A DNA stretch of 64,000 nt from Klenkia taihuensis (GCF_900112525.1 NZ_FOMD01000001.1:806001-870000), one strand, 5' to 3'. Shown: positions 36,999 to 45,198, numbered from the stretch's first letter. Translations and numbers: made by a program. Notes: generated from the letters alone by a model not told the origin.

Positions 36999-38129
36999 GT
37001 GAGCCGGCCGGTGACCACGACGAACGAGTTCGGCAAGGTGCTGCAGGCCGCCGGTGCGCCCGAGGGGCCGAGCCCGGGGTGGGCGGAGCTGCACGCCGGC
37101 TGGCGGTCCCGCCGTCCGCCGGCGGCGCTGGTGCTCGCCGGGGTGCTCGGCGCGCTGACGCCGCTGGCGCTGGCCGCGCTCGCGGTGCTGGTCGTCGCCC
37201 GGGCGGTCACCTCGGACGCGGGGCTGTTCCCCCGGGTGCTGGTCCCGGTGCTGCTGGTCGGGATCCTGCTCGGCCTGGCCGCGCTGTGCCTGCGGGGGGT
37301 GCTGCGGGCGGTGCACCTCGGTGACACCCGCGGCCTGCGGTTCCCCTCCCGGGTGGCCGGGATCGTCTGCGTGCCCGTCGCCGGGTTCCTGGTGTTCTGG
37401 ACGCAGGTCCGCGGGAACCCGGTGGAGGCGTCGATGGCCGCCCCCTTCGCGTTCCTGGCGCTGACCCTGCTCCCGGTGCCGCTGCTCGCCGCCCCCGCGG
37501 TGCGGCGGTGGCCCACCGAGGTGCTGCTGCGACGCGGCCCGACGGTGCGCAGCGGGTGGGAGGTGTGGGCGTTCCTGCAGGCGCGCCCGCACCGGTGCGG
37601 GCAGGTCCTCGCGCTGCCGCCCGGCGGCGCCGAGCCGGTCGCCGACGCCGAGCGCACCGGGGCGGTGCTGCGCGGCGCCTGCCCCCGCTGCGGGCAGCCC
37701 TACGCGGTCACCTTCGCCGACGCCCCGCCGGACGAGCGGGCCGCACCCGACGACCCGCTGGCCCTCGGCGCCCGCGGCAGCCGCGGGTCCGGCCTGGGGG
37801 GCGGGGACTGGCAGCACCTGGCGACGACGCTGGCGGTGCCCGAGGAGCTCGACGTCGCCGCCGCCGGCACCGCCGCGCTGGGGACCGCGCTGGCCCACGG
37901 TGCGGTGTCCGTGCAGGCCACCGCCGAGCTGCTGGCGCTGGTCCCGCCGCACCGCCGCTCGGTGCCGTCGTGGCGGCTGGCCGGGCACCCGCTGCCGCTG
38001 GCGCAGAGCACCCGGGAGCTCACCCGGACGGTGCTGCAGCGGCAGGCGGGGGAGCGGCGGGCGCGGGTCGAGCAGGTGCACGCCGAGCTGGTCCGCCGCG
38101 GTGCCGCCCCTCCCGACCTGCCCTGGTGA
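36999..38129 (+). CDS. Membrane protein with zinc-ribbon-like cytoplasmic domain
   Basis: 376 residues from GTG 36999. There are four hydrophobic segments within ~40-170 ('ALVLAGVLGALTPLALAALAVLVVA', 'VLVPVLLVGILLGLAALCL' and two more). A soluble part follows, with Cys in 'HRCGQVLALP' and 'GACPRCGQPY' that could bind zinc with a His, and the last ~130 residues are helical. No family recognised. Divergent from the four-paralog operon with a compact promoter region, so possibly co-regulated. Confidence 0.72.
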   Translation: MSRPVTTTNEFGKVLQAAGAPEGPSPGWAELHAGWRSRRPPAALVLAGVLGALTPLALAALAVLVVARAVTSDAGLFPRVLVPVLLVGILLGLAALCLRGVLRAVHLGDTRGLRFPSRVAGIVCVPVAGFLVFWTQVRGNPVEASMAAPFAFLALTLLPVPLLAAPAVRRWPTEVLLRRGPTVRSGWEVWAFLQARPHRCGQVLALPPGGAEPVADAERTGAVLRGACPRCGQPYAVTFADAPPDERAAPDDPLALGARGSRGSGLGGGDWQHLATTLAVPEELDVAAAGTAALGTALAHGAVSVQATAELLALVPPHRRSVPSWRLAGHPLPLAQSTRELTRTVLQRQAGERRARVEQVHAELVRRGAAPPDLPW

Positions 38130-38131
38130 GG

Positions 38132-38356
38132 TCAGCGCTGGGCGCGGATCTGGGTGCTGGTCTGGGACAGCGGGTCCCACGCACCGGGGTGCCTCTGCCC
38201 GGAGTCCACGACCCAGCCGGGCGTGCGCGCAGCGGTGCGCGAGGACGTCGTCGAGCCGCGGCGGGTCGCCGGGCGGGCGCTGAGCCTGACGATCAGCGCG
38301 AGCAGCCCGACCAGTGCCAGGAGCACACCACCGATGATCACCAGGGTCGACATCAT
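38132..38356 (-). CDS. Small single-pass membrane protein
   Basis: 74 residues from ATG 38356, a second ATG following. One N-terminal helix ('TLVIIGGVLLALVGLLALIVRL') and a basic, Ser/Thr-rich tail, probably cytoplasmic. The tail carries 'STTSSRTAARTPGWVVDSGQ'. No family recognised. Converges on the previous gene with a 2-bp gap. Confidence 0.7.
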   Translation of the reverse strand: MMSTLVIIGGVLLALVGLLALIVRLSARPATRRGSTTSSRTAARTPGWVVDSGQRHPGAWDPLSQTSTQIRAQR

Positions 38357-38363
38357 GGCCTCG

Positions 38364-38369
38364 ACGCTA
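38364..38369 (-). promoter_or_regulatory. -10 box TAGCGT, leaderless promoter of the small membrane protein
   Basis: TAGCGT on the minus strand lies 7 nt before ATG 38356, which favours that ATG over the one at 38353. Confidence 0.55.
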
Positions 38370-38464
38370 GGTGACCGACCGGTCCGTCGCCCCGACAGAT
38401 GTCACCGAACATCACCGGGCAGTCGCGGACAGTGTGCCAATCCTGGTCCCACCCGCCCCACCGG

Positions 38465-38959
38465 TCACCGGGTGGTGGACAGCAGCTCCGACAGCGCGTC
38501 CCACCGGCTGATCGCGCACCCGTCGGTGCGGCTGAACGACGCGTCGACCGGCTGACCGGCGACCGTGCCGCTGACCGTGGCGGTCTGCGGGCCGTCGTAC
38601 TGCTGGGTGCACACCGCGCCCGGGTCGGGGGCGGCGAACCCGGCGGGGCCGACGGCGGCCACCTGGGTGCAGGCGGCCGCGGGGTCGGGCACGTCGCCGG
38701 CGGTCGGGTCGCAGGTCAGCGTGCCGACGACGACGGCCTCGCCGGTGCCGTCGGGGTCGACCACCACGGTCAGCGCCGTGCCGCCCACGGCGGTCGGGGT
38801 CGCGGTCGGCGCGGAGGACGGTGCCGAGGTGCCCGCCGGCGACGCGGTGCCCGCCGGCGACGAGGTGCCCGAGGACGTCGTCGCCGTGGCGCCGGTGCCC
38901 TGGCCGCCGCCGCACCCGGCCAGCAGGAGCACCGCGCCGGCGAGCAGCACGCGCCTCAC
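38465..38959 (-). CDS. Subtilisin-inhibitor-like (SSI family) lipoprotein
   Basis: 164 residues from GTG 38959. A signal peptide ends in the lipobox LLAGC, then a Ser/Thr/Ala/Pro linker, then an SSI-like domain: 'LTCDPTAGDVPDPAAACTQVA' matches the SSI pattern T-L-x-C-D-P-x-G-G-x-H-P-x-x-x-x-A-C, 'AVCTQQYDGPQTATVSGT' the reactive-site Cys region and 'FSRTDGC' the end. Four Cys fit two disulfides. SSI proteins inhibit serine proteases outside the cell. It overlaps the TetR gene stop (GTGA) and is its only partner in the operon. Confidence 0.8.
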   Translation of the reverse strand: MRRVLLAGAVLLLAGCGGGQGTGATATTSSGTSSPAGTASPAGTSAPSSAPTATPTAVGGTALTVVVDPDGTGEAVVVGTLTCDPTAGDVPDPAAACTQVAAVGPAGFAAPDPGAVCTQQYDGPQTATVSGTVAGQPVDASFSRTDGCAISRWDALSELLSTTR

Positions 38960-39567
38960 GGTGCCCGGTCCACGAGGTCGGCCAGCACCCGCGGCATGAC
39001 GTCGTCCGGGACGGCGCCGGGGTCGGGGAGGGACTCCAGGGCCAGGCCGTGGGTGAGCGCGAGGATCACGACGGTCAGCCTGCCCGCGTCCCAGCCGGTC
39101 TGCACGGGGTGCTCGGCCAGGAACCGCTCCACCACCGCGGCGACCCGGCCGCGCAGCTCGCGCCGGGAGGCGGTGAACGCGGTGCGGACGGCGGGGTCGC
39201 GCACCGCCCGCTGCCAGAACTCCAGGTAGAGCAGCTGCCAGGCGGCGTCGGGCCGCGACAGCTGCACACCCACGGCGGCCAGGGCGCCGGGCAGGTCGGT
39301 GGTGGCCGCGAGCGCCCGCTCGACGGCGGCGACCCGCGCGGTGGCCTCGGCGGCCATCAGCGCCAGGAACAGCTCGTCCTTGCTGCCGAAGTTCGAGTAG
39401 ACCGCGCCCTTGGTGAAGCCCGCGGCGGCGGCGACCAGGTCGGTGCTGGCCCCGGCGAACCCGCGCTCGGCGAACACCTCGCGCGCCGCCTCGAGCACCC
39501 GCGCCCGCACCTGCTCGCGGCGCGGTCGCGTGCGCACCGTCACGTCGGCTGCCCTTGCCCTGGTCAC
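38956..39567 (-). CDS. TetR family transcriptional regulator
   Basis: 203 residues. The N-terminal HTH 'RVLEAAREVFAERGFAGASTDLVAAAAGFTKGAVYSNFGSKDELFLALM' is classic TetR; the C-terminal domain is a helical ligand-binding and dimer domain. GTG 39567 is chosen because a TATGCT -10 lies exactly 7 nt upstream; ATG 39579 would overlap the -10. It likely represses itself and the divergent membrane exporter through the double operator at 39578-39608. Confidence 0.88.
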   Translation of the reverse strand: MTRARAADVTVRTRPRREQVRARVLEAAREVFAERGFAGASTDLVAAAAGFTKGAVYSNFGSKDELFLALMAAEATARVAAVERALAATTDLPGALAAVGVQLSRPDAAWQLLYLEFWQRAVRDPAVRTAFTASRRELRGRVAAVVERFLAEHPVQTGWDAGRLTVVILALTHGLALESLPDPGAVPDDVMPRVLADLVDRAP

Positions 39568-39574
39568 GCACCGG

Positions 39575-39580
39575 AGCATA
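39575..39580 (-). promoter_or_regulatory. -10 box TATGCT of the TetR gene
   Basis: TATGCT on the minus strand, 7 nt before GTG 39567. It overlaps the end of the operator, which fits autorepression. Confidence 0.5.
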
Positions 39581-39608
39581 CTCGTCGGTATCGGATACGC
39601 ATCGGTAT
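39578..39608. promoter_or_regulatory. Double palindromic TetR operator
   Basis: ATAC-N6-GTAT occurs twice: 39578-39591 and 39595-39608, separated by CGG. The inner halves also form the palindrome GTATCGGATAC (39588-39598). Two dimers could bind on neighbouring faces, blocking both the TetR -10 and the exporter promoter. Confidence 0.7.
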
Positions 39609-39621
39609 CGAGGAGTCGAAG

Positions 39622-40713
39622 ATGAGCACGCACGGCCAGCACGAGGCACCGCAGCGGGAGCTGCTGCCGGGTGTGACCCGGCGCGCCGCCGTCCTGGTGG
39701 TCGGCGTCCTGCTGCTGCAGCTGGGCTTCGTGCTCAGCTACGTCGGGGCCTTCCACGCCCCGGTCCCGCGCGGGGTGCCGCTCGCCGTCGTAGCCCCGGC
39801 CGGGGCGCCGGCGGGCACCGCCGACCAGCTGGTCGCGCAGCTCGACGGCCTGCCCGGGCATCCGCTCGAGGCCACCGCCTACGGCAGCGAGGACGACGCC
39901 CGGCAGGCGCTGGCCGACCGACACGTCGACGGCGTCCTGCTGCCCGGCACCGGGACCGAGGACACCCTGCTGGTGGCCGGCGCCGAGGGCGGCGCCGTGG
40001 CGACCGCCCTGGAGCAGGTGCTCACCCGGGCCGAGGCGGCCCAGCAGCGCACCCTCACCACCACCGACGCGCTGCCCGCCGGGGACGGCGACGCCCGCGG
40101 CCTGTCCGCCTTCTACCTCGCCGTCGGCTGGGTGGTCGGCGGGTACCTCGTCGCCTCGATCATCGGGGTGAGCGCCGGGTCGCGACCGGCCACCCGCGGC
40201 CGGGCCATCACCCGGCTGGGGGCGTTGGCGGTCTACGCGCTGGTCAGCGGGCTGGGTGGCGCGCTCGTCGCGGGGCCGGTGCTCGGCGCGCTCGACGGCG
40301 GGCACACCCTCGCGCTGACCCTCGTCGGTGCCCTGCTGGTGTTCGCCGTGGGTGCTGCCACCGCCGCCCTGCAGGTCTGGACCGGCCTGGTCGGCATCGG
40401 GCTGGCCATCCTCGCCTTCGTGGTGCTGGGCAACCCCAGCGCCGGCGGCGCCTACCCCGCCCCGCTCCTGCCGCCGTTCTGGGCGGCCATCGGACCGTGG
40501 CTGCCGCCGGGTGCGGGCACCGGCGCCGTCCGCGGCGTCGTCTACTTCGACGGGGCCGGCGTCGGGCAGGCCGCGGCGGTCCTCGCCGGCTACGCCGTGG
40601 TGGGCGCGGTGGCCACCCTGCTCGGGTCCGGGCGGGGGGTCAGCGCCCCGGAGCCGGCCCCGCAGCCGGCCGGTGCCGAGCAGGCTCCGGTGGCTCCGGC
40701 ACCAGCCCGGTGA
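39622..40713 (+). CDS. ABC-2/Pip-like multi-pass membrane protein (DUF3533-like)
   Basis: 363 residues. One N-terminal helix ('AVLVVGVLLLQLGFVLSYVG'), a ~120-residue extracytoplasmic loop, then five or six helices ('FYLAVGWVVGGYLVASIIGV', 'LVSGLGGALVAGPVLGAL' and others) and a Pro/Ala tail. This is the YhgE/Pip-type ABC-2 permease-like topology, used in export or phage-receptor-like proteins; no ATPase gene is adjacent. Controlled by the divergent TetR. GAGGAG lies 7 nt before the ATG. The 3' end overlaps the opposite-strand ANTAR gene by 74 bp. Confidence 0.8.
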   Translation: MSTHGQHEAPQRELLPGVTRRAAVLVVGVLLLQLGFVLSYVGAFHAPVPRGVPLAVVAPAGAPAGTADQLVAQLDGLPGHPLEATAYGSEDDARQALADRHVDGVLLPGTGTEDTLLVAGAEGGAVATALEQVLTRAEAAQQRTLTTTDALPAGDGDARGLSAFYLAVGWVVGGYLVASIIGVSAGSRPATRGRAITRLGALAVYALVSGLGGALVAGPVLGALDGGHTLALTLVGALLVFAVGAATAALQVWTGLVGIGLAILAFVVLGNPSAGGAYPAPLLPPFWAAIGPWLPPGAGTGAVRGVVYFDGAGVGQAAAVLAGYAVVGAVATLLGSGRGVSAPEPAPQPAGAEQAPVAPAPAR

Positions 40714-41371
40714 GCAGGATCTCCTCGGCGAGATCGCCCAACCGCGTGTTGGTGTGGTTGCTCAGCGTCCGGAGCAGCTCCGCGGCCTGCTCGTAGGGCA
40801 GGCGCCGGCTGATCATCGTGATGCCGATGGCCGCCCCGATCGTGCGGTTGGTGATGAGCGCCACCTGGAGGTCGGCCACCTCCAGCCGGGCGCGCACCAC
40901 GCAGACGGCGGCGGCCAGGTCCGGCACGACCTCGGCCAGCGCCCCACCGGCCACCGCCTGCAGCAGGTCGTCGTCCGCGCCGTAGACGGCGAGCACGGCG
41001 CGGGCCCGCTCGGGCCCGGGCAGCGCGATGGCCGCGACCGAGCGGACCGGCGGCCTCCCGTGCGCGGTCGGCAGCCGCCACCGGGCGTCGGCCCACAGGT
41101 CAGCGCTGACGACCGGCTGGCCGTCGGTGGCGGCGGCGGCGGGGAACGCCGGGCCCTGGCCGGTGCGGGCCTGGAGACGGTCGACGTCGGGTCCCGCGGG
41201 TCCGGCGCCCGCCCAGGGCCGCAGCCGGGGCCCGGCGACGGTCACCACGGTCGCCGACACCGCACCCGGCAGTGCTCCGACCTGCTCGGCGAGCAGTGCC
41301 TGGGCGAGCGCGGGCAGCTGGTCGTCGGCGCAGGAGGCGGCCCGCGAGGCGGCGGGCAGCAGGGCGGTCAC
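40640..41371 (-). CDS. GAF-ANTAR domain regulator (second of two)
   Basis: 243 residues, GTG 41371 overlapping the upstream stop. A GAF-like sensor (about 20-165) precedes an ANTAR RNA-binding domain: 'LQVALITNRTIGAAIGITMISRRLPYEQAAELLRTLSNHTNTRLGDLAEEILLTG'-type, with the conserved Ala and aromatic residues partly kept. ANTAR proteins act as transcription antiterminators on paired hairpins in mRNA. No target hairpin pair is visible nearby. Last gene of the STAS-GAF-ANTAR operon; its C-terminal 25 codons overlap the convergent exporter gene. Confidence 0.82.
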   Translation of the reverse strand: MTALLPAASRAASCADDQLPALAQALLAEQVGALPGAVSATVVTVAGPRLRPWAGAGPAGPDVDRLQARTGQGPAFPAAAATDGQPVVSADLWADARWRLPTAHGRPPVRSVAAIALPGPERARAVLAVYGADDDLLQAVAGGALAEVVPDLAAAVCVVRARLEVADLQVALITNRTIGAAIGITMISRRLPYEQAAELLRTLSNHTNTRLGDLAEEILLTGLVPEPPEPARHRPAAGPAPGR

Positions 41372-42117
41372 GACGTCTCACCGGGCAGCCGGCCCGTGGT
41401 GGTGAGGGTGCGGGCGACGTCGGCGATGGGCAGCCGGGAGGACCGCGAGGCGCGCCGCAGCGCCGCGAAGGCGTCCCGCTGGGCCAGGCCGTCGCGGGCC
41501 ATGAGGTAGCCCACCCCGCGCTCGATGGGGGCGCGGTGGCCGATGGCGTAGTCCAGCTGGGCGGCCAGCCGGCCGGCCTGGTGGGCCTGCACGCCGACGG
41601 CCAGCATCGTCTCGGCGACCCGGCCGAACCGCTCCAGCGCCCGCACCTGGTCCGCCGTCCACTCCAGCGGCGCCCCGTGGTGCACGTCCAGGCTCCCGAC
41701 CACGGTGCCGTGCAGGCGCAGCGGGGTGCCCAGCAGGCCGCCGATCGGGCCGGGTGCCGTCCCCGCCTGGACCGCCCGGGCCAGCGCCTCGCCGAACCTC
41801 GGCCACCGCGGGTCGGTGGTGGCGTCCCCGGTGGTGGTCGTGCGGTCGTGCGCGAAGGAGTCCATGCACGGGCCCTCGCCGCTGCTCAGCTGGGCGTCCT
41901 CGATCGCCCAGCTGGTGTCGTCGGTGGCCACCACGTAGCACAGCCCGCCGTCCTCGTCGGCCAGCATCAGGCCGCAGCCGGCGATGTCGAACAGGCCGGC
42001 GCAGGCGTCCACCACGCGTTGCAGCGATGCGTTGAGCAGGTCCTCGCCGCCCGCCCGCGGGTCCGAGTCGAGGTCGCGCAGGGTGCGGGCCAGGGTGTCG
42101 GCGTCGATGGCGCTCAT
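41368..42117 (-). CDS. GAF-ANTAR domain regulator (first of two)
   Basis: 249 residues from ATG 42117 (ATGA overlap). The GAF domain (about 25-170) has 'DIAGCGLMLADEDGGLCYVVATDD' and 'GEGPCMDSFAHDRTT'. The ANTAR domain is at the C-terminus: 'QLDYAIGHRAPIERGVGYLMARDGLAQRDAFAALRRASRSSRLPIADVARTLTTTG', with the typical 'IErAkG.LM...g....AF..Lr..Ar....l..vA' pattern well kept. Sensor input is unknown. Likely antitermination in stress or nitrogen responses as in other actinomycetes. Confidence 0.87.
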   Translation of the reverse strand: MSAIDADTLARTLRDLDSDPRAGGEDLLNASLQRVVDACAGLFDIAGCGLMLADEDGGLCYVVATDDTSWAIEDAQLSSGEGPCMDSFAHDRTTTTGDATTDPRWPRFGEALARAVQAGTAPGPIGGLLGTPLRLHGTVVGSLDVHHGAPLEWTADQVRALERFGRVAETMLAVGVQAHQAGRLAAQLDYAIGHRAPIERGVGYLMARDGLAQRDAFAALRRASRSSRLPIADVARTLTTTGRLPGETS

Positions 42118-42629
42118 GACGGTGCTCCGTCCTGCTCGGCGAGGCCGTCGGTGAGGTGGGCGACGTCCTGTCCGCGGCCGGCCGCGGACAGCAGCAGCAG
42201 GTCGGCGACGAGCGCGGCGAAGGTCTGCAGCGCCGCCTGCTGGCGGTCGGTCCAGCCGTGCGGCCAGGCGTCGACGGCGTTGAGGTTCCCGATCACCGCG
42301 TCGTCGGCCATGACCGGCGCGCTGAGCACGGCGCGCACCCCGTCGTCGCGCACCAGCACGGCCAGCCCGGCGTAGTCGGGGACGGCGAGCACGTCGGGGA
42401 CGGCGACCGGGACACCGGCGCGCTGCACGTCCGGGCCCGGCCCGACCCCGGAGGCCACCTGCCCCCGCTCCAGCGCGGCGGCGGCCGCGCCGCTGGTGGT
42501 GATGGTGCGCAGCTGGTCGTCGCTGTCGCGCAGCAGCAGGCCGACGCACTCCACGTCGAGGATGGCCGCGACCGACTCGACCAGGTCGGTCAACTGCCCG
42601 GCCACCGCGGCCGCACTGTTGCCGGTCAC
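42114..42629 (-). CDS. GAF domain protein
   Basis: 171 residues from GTG 42629 (GTGA overlap). A single GAF domain ('ILDVECVGLLLRDSDDQLRTITTSG', 'GVRAVLSAPVMADDAVIGNLNAVDAWPHGWTDRQQAALQTFAALVADLL') and nothing else. It resembles the sensor halves of its two downstream neighbours but lacks ANTAR, so it may sense a ligand and hand it on, or dimerise with them. Confidence 0.82.
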   Translation of the reverse strand: MTGNSAAAVAGQLTDLVESVAAILDVECVGLLLRDSDDQLRTITTSGAAAAALERGQVASGVGPGPDVQRAGVPVAVPDVLAVPDYAGLAVLVRDDGVRAVLSAPVMADDAVIGNLNAVDAWPHGWTDRQQAALQTFAALVADLLLLSAAGRGQDVAHLTDGLAEQDGAPS

Positions 42630-42985
42630 CGTGAGCCCTCGGCGGCCGGCGCCGGCACCAGGTCCAGCCGGCCGGGGTAGACCTCGCAGGCGATCTCGAG
42701 CGACCGGGGCGGGTCGACGACCAGCAGGCGGCCGCCGGTGCGCAGGACCTCGGCCTGCAGCCGCACCAGCCCGCGGAAGCCGCGGGCGTCGACGAAGTCG
42801 CAGCGTTCCAGCCGCACCAGCACGACGTCGCCGGCGCGGGGTCGCCGCCCGCGGCGCAGGCAGCCGTCGAGCTGGCCGACCGTGAACTGGTCCAGGGGCC
42901 CGACCACGTGCACGACCGGTCCGGTGGCCACGGCCACCGGCCCTCGTGTGCGGGTGCGGGTGGGGATGGGGAGGGTGCTGAGCAC
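42626..42985 (-). CDS. STAS-domain protein (anti-sigma factor antagonist-like)
   Basis: 119 residues from GTG 42985. STAS fold: 'VVHVVGPLDQFTVGQLDGCL', 'VVLVRLERCDFVDARGFRGLVRLQAEV', 'RLLVVDPP'. In SpoIIAA-like antagonists the loop reads D-S-S/x-G with a phosphorylated Ser. Here it is 'VDARGF', Ala in the Ser position, so control by an anti-sigma kinase is unlikely. First gene of the four-gene operon. Confidence 0.82.
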   Translation of the reverse strand: MLSTLPIPTRTRTRGPVAVATGPVVHVVGPLDQFTVGQLDGCLRRGRRPRAGDVVLVRLERCDFVDARGFRGLVRLQAEVLRTGGRLLVVDPPRSLEIACEVYPGRLDLVPAPAAEGSR

Positions 42986-43062
42986 GGCGCGCTCCGTCCA
43001 AGGTCGACCATGAGGTCACCGCGGACACAGGGCGGTGGTGGTGCGTCCCCGCTGTTCTGCAG

Positions 43063-43080
43063 GAACGGCCCCGACCGTTC
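43063..43080. repeat. Inverted repeat upstream of the STAS operon
   Basis: GAACGG (43063-43068) and CCGTTC (43075-43080) are 6 nt apart in the 189-bp gap between the STAS gene and pobA. It could be an operator or hairpin. Nothing else stands out in this gap. Confidence 0.35.
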
Positions 43081-43174
43081 TACATATCGGCGGGGCTCGG
43101 CAACCGCACGGGGCGAAGCCCTGCGTGCGCCGAACGAAGTGCACCCGACCCGGCCGCACCCGGCCGGGTCGCGC

Positions 43175-44362
43175 TCAGTGCTCGATCGGCAGGCCGGTGT
43201 AGTTCTCGGCGAGCTCGCGCTGCGCGGCCTCCGAGGCGAACACCCGGCGCAGCTGCGAGAGCTGGAGCTGCCGGTCGAAGTCGTCGCCGCCCTGCGCCGG
43301 CGAGATGGTGTGCAGCATCGAGGTCATCCACCAGGAGAAGTGGGTGCACCGCCAGATCCGGCGCAGCGCGGTGTCGGAGTAGCCGTCGACCAGGTCCGTC
43401 CGCTTCTCCTGCAGCAGCCGGACCAGGGCGGTGGCCAGCAGGGTCACGTCGGCCACCGCCAGGTTCAGGCCCTTGGCGCCGGTGGGCGGCACGATGTGCG
43501 CGGCGTCCCCGGCCAGGAACAGCCGACCGTGCCGCATCGGGGTGGAGACGAACGACCGCATCGGCAGGATCGACTTCTCGGTGACCGGACCGCGGTTGAC
43601 CGACCAACCGGGCAGGCCCAGCCGCTCGTCGAGGGCGTCCCAGATCCGCTCGTCGGACCAGTCCTCGATCTTCTCCGTCGGGTCGACCTGCACGTAGAGG
43701 CGGGAGACGCTGGGCGAGCGCATCGAGTACAGCGCGAACCCGTCGGGGTGCCAGGCGTAGACGAGGTCGTCGGTCGCCGGGGCGGCGTCGGCCAGGATGC
43801 CCAGCCAGGAGAAGGGGTAGACCCGCTCCCAGACCTCCCCGCCGGTCGCCGCGGTCACGATCGGCCGCGAGACCCCGTGGAAGCCGTCGGTGCCGACCAC
43901 CACGTCGCAGTGCAGCTCCTGCGCCGCGCCGTCGGCGTCGGTGAAGGTGATCCGGGGCGACTCGGTGTCCACGTCGTGCGGCTGGACGTCCGACACCTCG
44001 AACAGCAGCGGCGGGCCCTCGTCCAGCTGCGTGGCGATGAGGTCCTTGACCACCTCGGTCTGGCCGTAGACCCACACGGTGCGCCCGCACAGCGCCTCGA
44101 AGTCCAGGTGCACGCGCTCGCCCGGGACCTGCAGGTGGATGCCGGTGTGGTGCAGGCCCTCGCGGTCGAGCCGGTCGCCCACCCCGACGTCGCGCAGGGT
44201 CTGCACGGTGTGGCTCTCCAGGATGCCGGCGCGGATGCGGGCCTCGACGTAGGCCCGGTCGCGGTTCTCCAGCACGACCGAGTCGATCCCCTGCACGTGC
44301 AGCAGACGCGACAGCAGCAGCCCGGCCGGCCCGGCCCCGATGATCCCCACCTGAGTACGCAC
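43175..44362 (-). CDS. pobA: 4-hydroxybenzoate 3-monooxygenase
   Basis: 395 residues, the usual PobA length. FAD motif GxGxxG at 9-14 ('GIIGAGPAGLLLSRLL'), 'VVVGTDGFHGVSR' (the D-G motif), 'RLFLAGDAAHIVPPTGAKGLNLAVADV' (second FAD motif). It hydroxylates 4-hydroxybenzoate to protocatechuate with NAD(P)H and O2. GTG 44362 is the first codon before the conserved strand. The divergent pca cluster consumes its product, and the IclR gene lies directly upstream on the same strand. Confidence 0.93.
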   Translation of the reverse strand: MRTQVGIIGAGPAGLLLSRLLHVQGIDSVVLENRDRAYVEARIRAGILESHTVQTLRDVGVGDRLDREGLHHTGIHLQVPGERVHLDFEALCGRTVWVYGQTEVVKDLIATQLDEGPPLLFEVSDVQPHDVDTESPRITFTDADGAAQELHCDVVVGTDGFHGVSRPIVTAATGGEVWERVYPFSWLGILADAAPATDDLVYAWHPDGFALYSMRSPSVSRLYVQVDPTEKIEDWSDERIWDALDERLGLPGWSVNRGPVTEKSILPMRSFVSTPMRHGRLFLAGDAAHIVPPTGAKGLNLAVADVTLLATALVRLLQEKRTDLVDGYSDTALRRIWRCTHFSWWMTSMLHTISPAQGGDDFDRQLQLSQLRRVFASEAAQRELAENYTGLPIEH

Positions 44363-44400
44363 GACCGGAGTGTGACCACGGTGACGTCGCGGGGGCGAGG

Positions 44401-45198
44401 TCAGCTTCCCGCTGAGCGGAATTCCTCGGTCCTGGCCAGGGCCCGGCCGATGCCGCGGGCGGCCACCTGCAGCACCGGGACCAGCCGGGGCAGGTCGCGG
44501 TCGGCCCGGTGGGTGGGGACGACGATGCCGAGCGCGGCGGCGACCACCGACCGGCCGCCGGCCAGCTCCACGGCGACCGGGACGGCGACCGACGCCGCGC
44601 CCAGCGACATCTCCTCCGACGTCCGGGCCGACCCCGACCGGCGCACCTCGGCGAGCTCGCGGCCCAGCCGCACCGGGTCGACGACGGTGTGCCGGGTCTG
44701 CCGTTCGGGGGCCTGCAGCGCCTGCTCGACGACGTCGGCCGGCGCGGCGGCCAGCAGCACCTTGCCCACCCCCACGGCGTGCAGGGGCAGCCGGCTGCCC
44801 ACCTGGCTGACCACCGGCACCGACTCCCGGCCGGAGACCCGGTCGACGTAGAGGGCGTGCAGGCCGTCGCGCACGGCGAGGTGCACGGTGTCGCGGGTGG
44901 CGGTGTGCACGTCGAGGAGGAAGGGGCTGGCCACCTGGCGCAGCTCGGCCTGCACCGGGGCGAGCAGGCCGAGGTCCCACAGCCGCCGGCCGATCTCGTA
45001 GCGGCCGTCGGGACGCCGGGCCAGCGCGCCCCAGGCGGTCAGCTCGGCCAGCAGCCGGTGCGCGGTGGTCAGCGGGGTGCCGCTGCGGGCGGCGATCTCG
45101 GACAGCGTCAGCCGCGGGTGCCCGGCGTCGAAGGCCTCCAGCACGCCCAGCGCCCGGGAGGTCACCGAGCGACCCGTCAGCGCGCCGCCTCCGGCCAT
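44401..45198 (-). CDS. IclR family regulator, probably of pobA/pca genes
   Basis: 265 residues from ATG 45198 (GGAGAG upstream). N-terminal winged helix 'ALGVLEAFDAGHPRLTLSEIAARSGTPLTTAHRLLAELTAWGALAR' and the IclR ligand-binding domain ('ADVVEQALQAPERQTRHTV', 'VAAALGIVVPTHRADRDL'). PobR/PcaR/PcaU-type IclR proteins respond to 4-hydroxybenzoate, protocatechuate or 3-oxoadipate. The divergent pcaH start is 70 bp away and pobA is 38 bp downstream, so it may control both. Confidence 0.88.
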   Translation of the reverse strand: MAGGGALTGRSVTSRALGVLEAFDAGHPRLTLSEIAARSGTPLTTAHRLLAELTAWGALARRPDGRYEIGRRLWDLGLLAPVQAELRQVASPFLLDVHTATRDTVHLAVRDGLHALYVDRVSGRESVPVVSQVGSRLPLHAVGVGKVLLAAAPADVVEQALQAPERQTRHTVVDPVRLGRELAEVRRSGSARTSEEMSLGAASVAVPVAVELAGGRSVVAAALGIVVPTHRADRDLPRLVPVLQVAARGIGRALARTEEFRSAGS

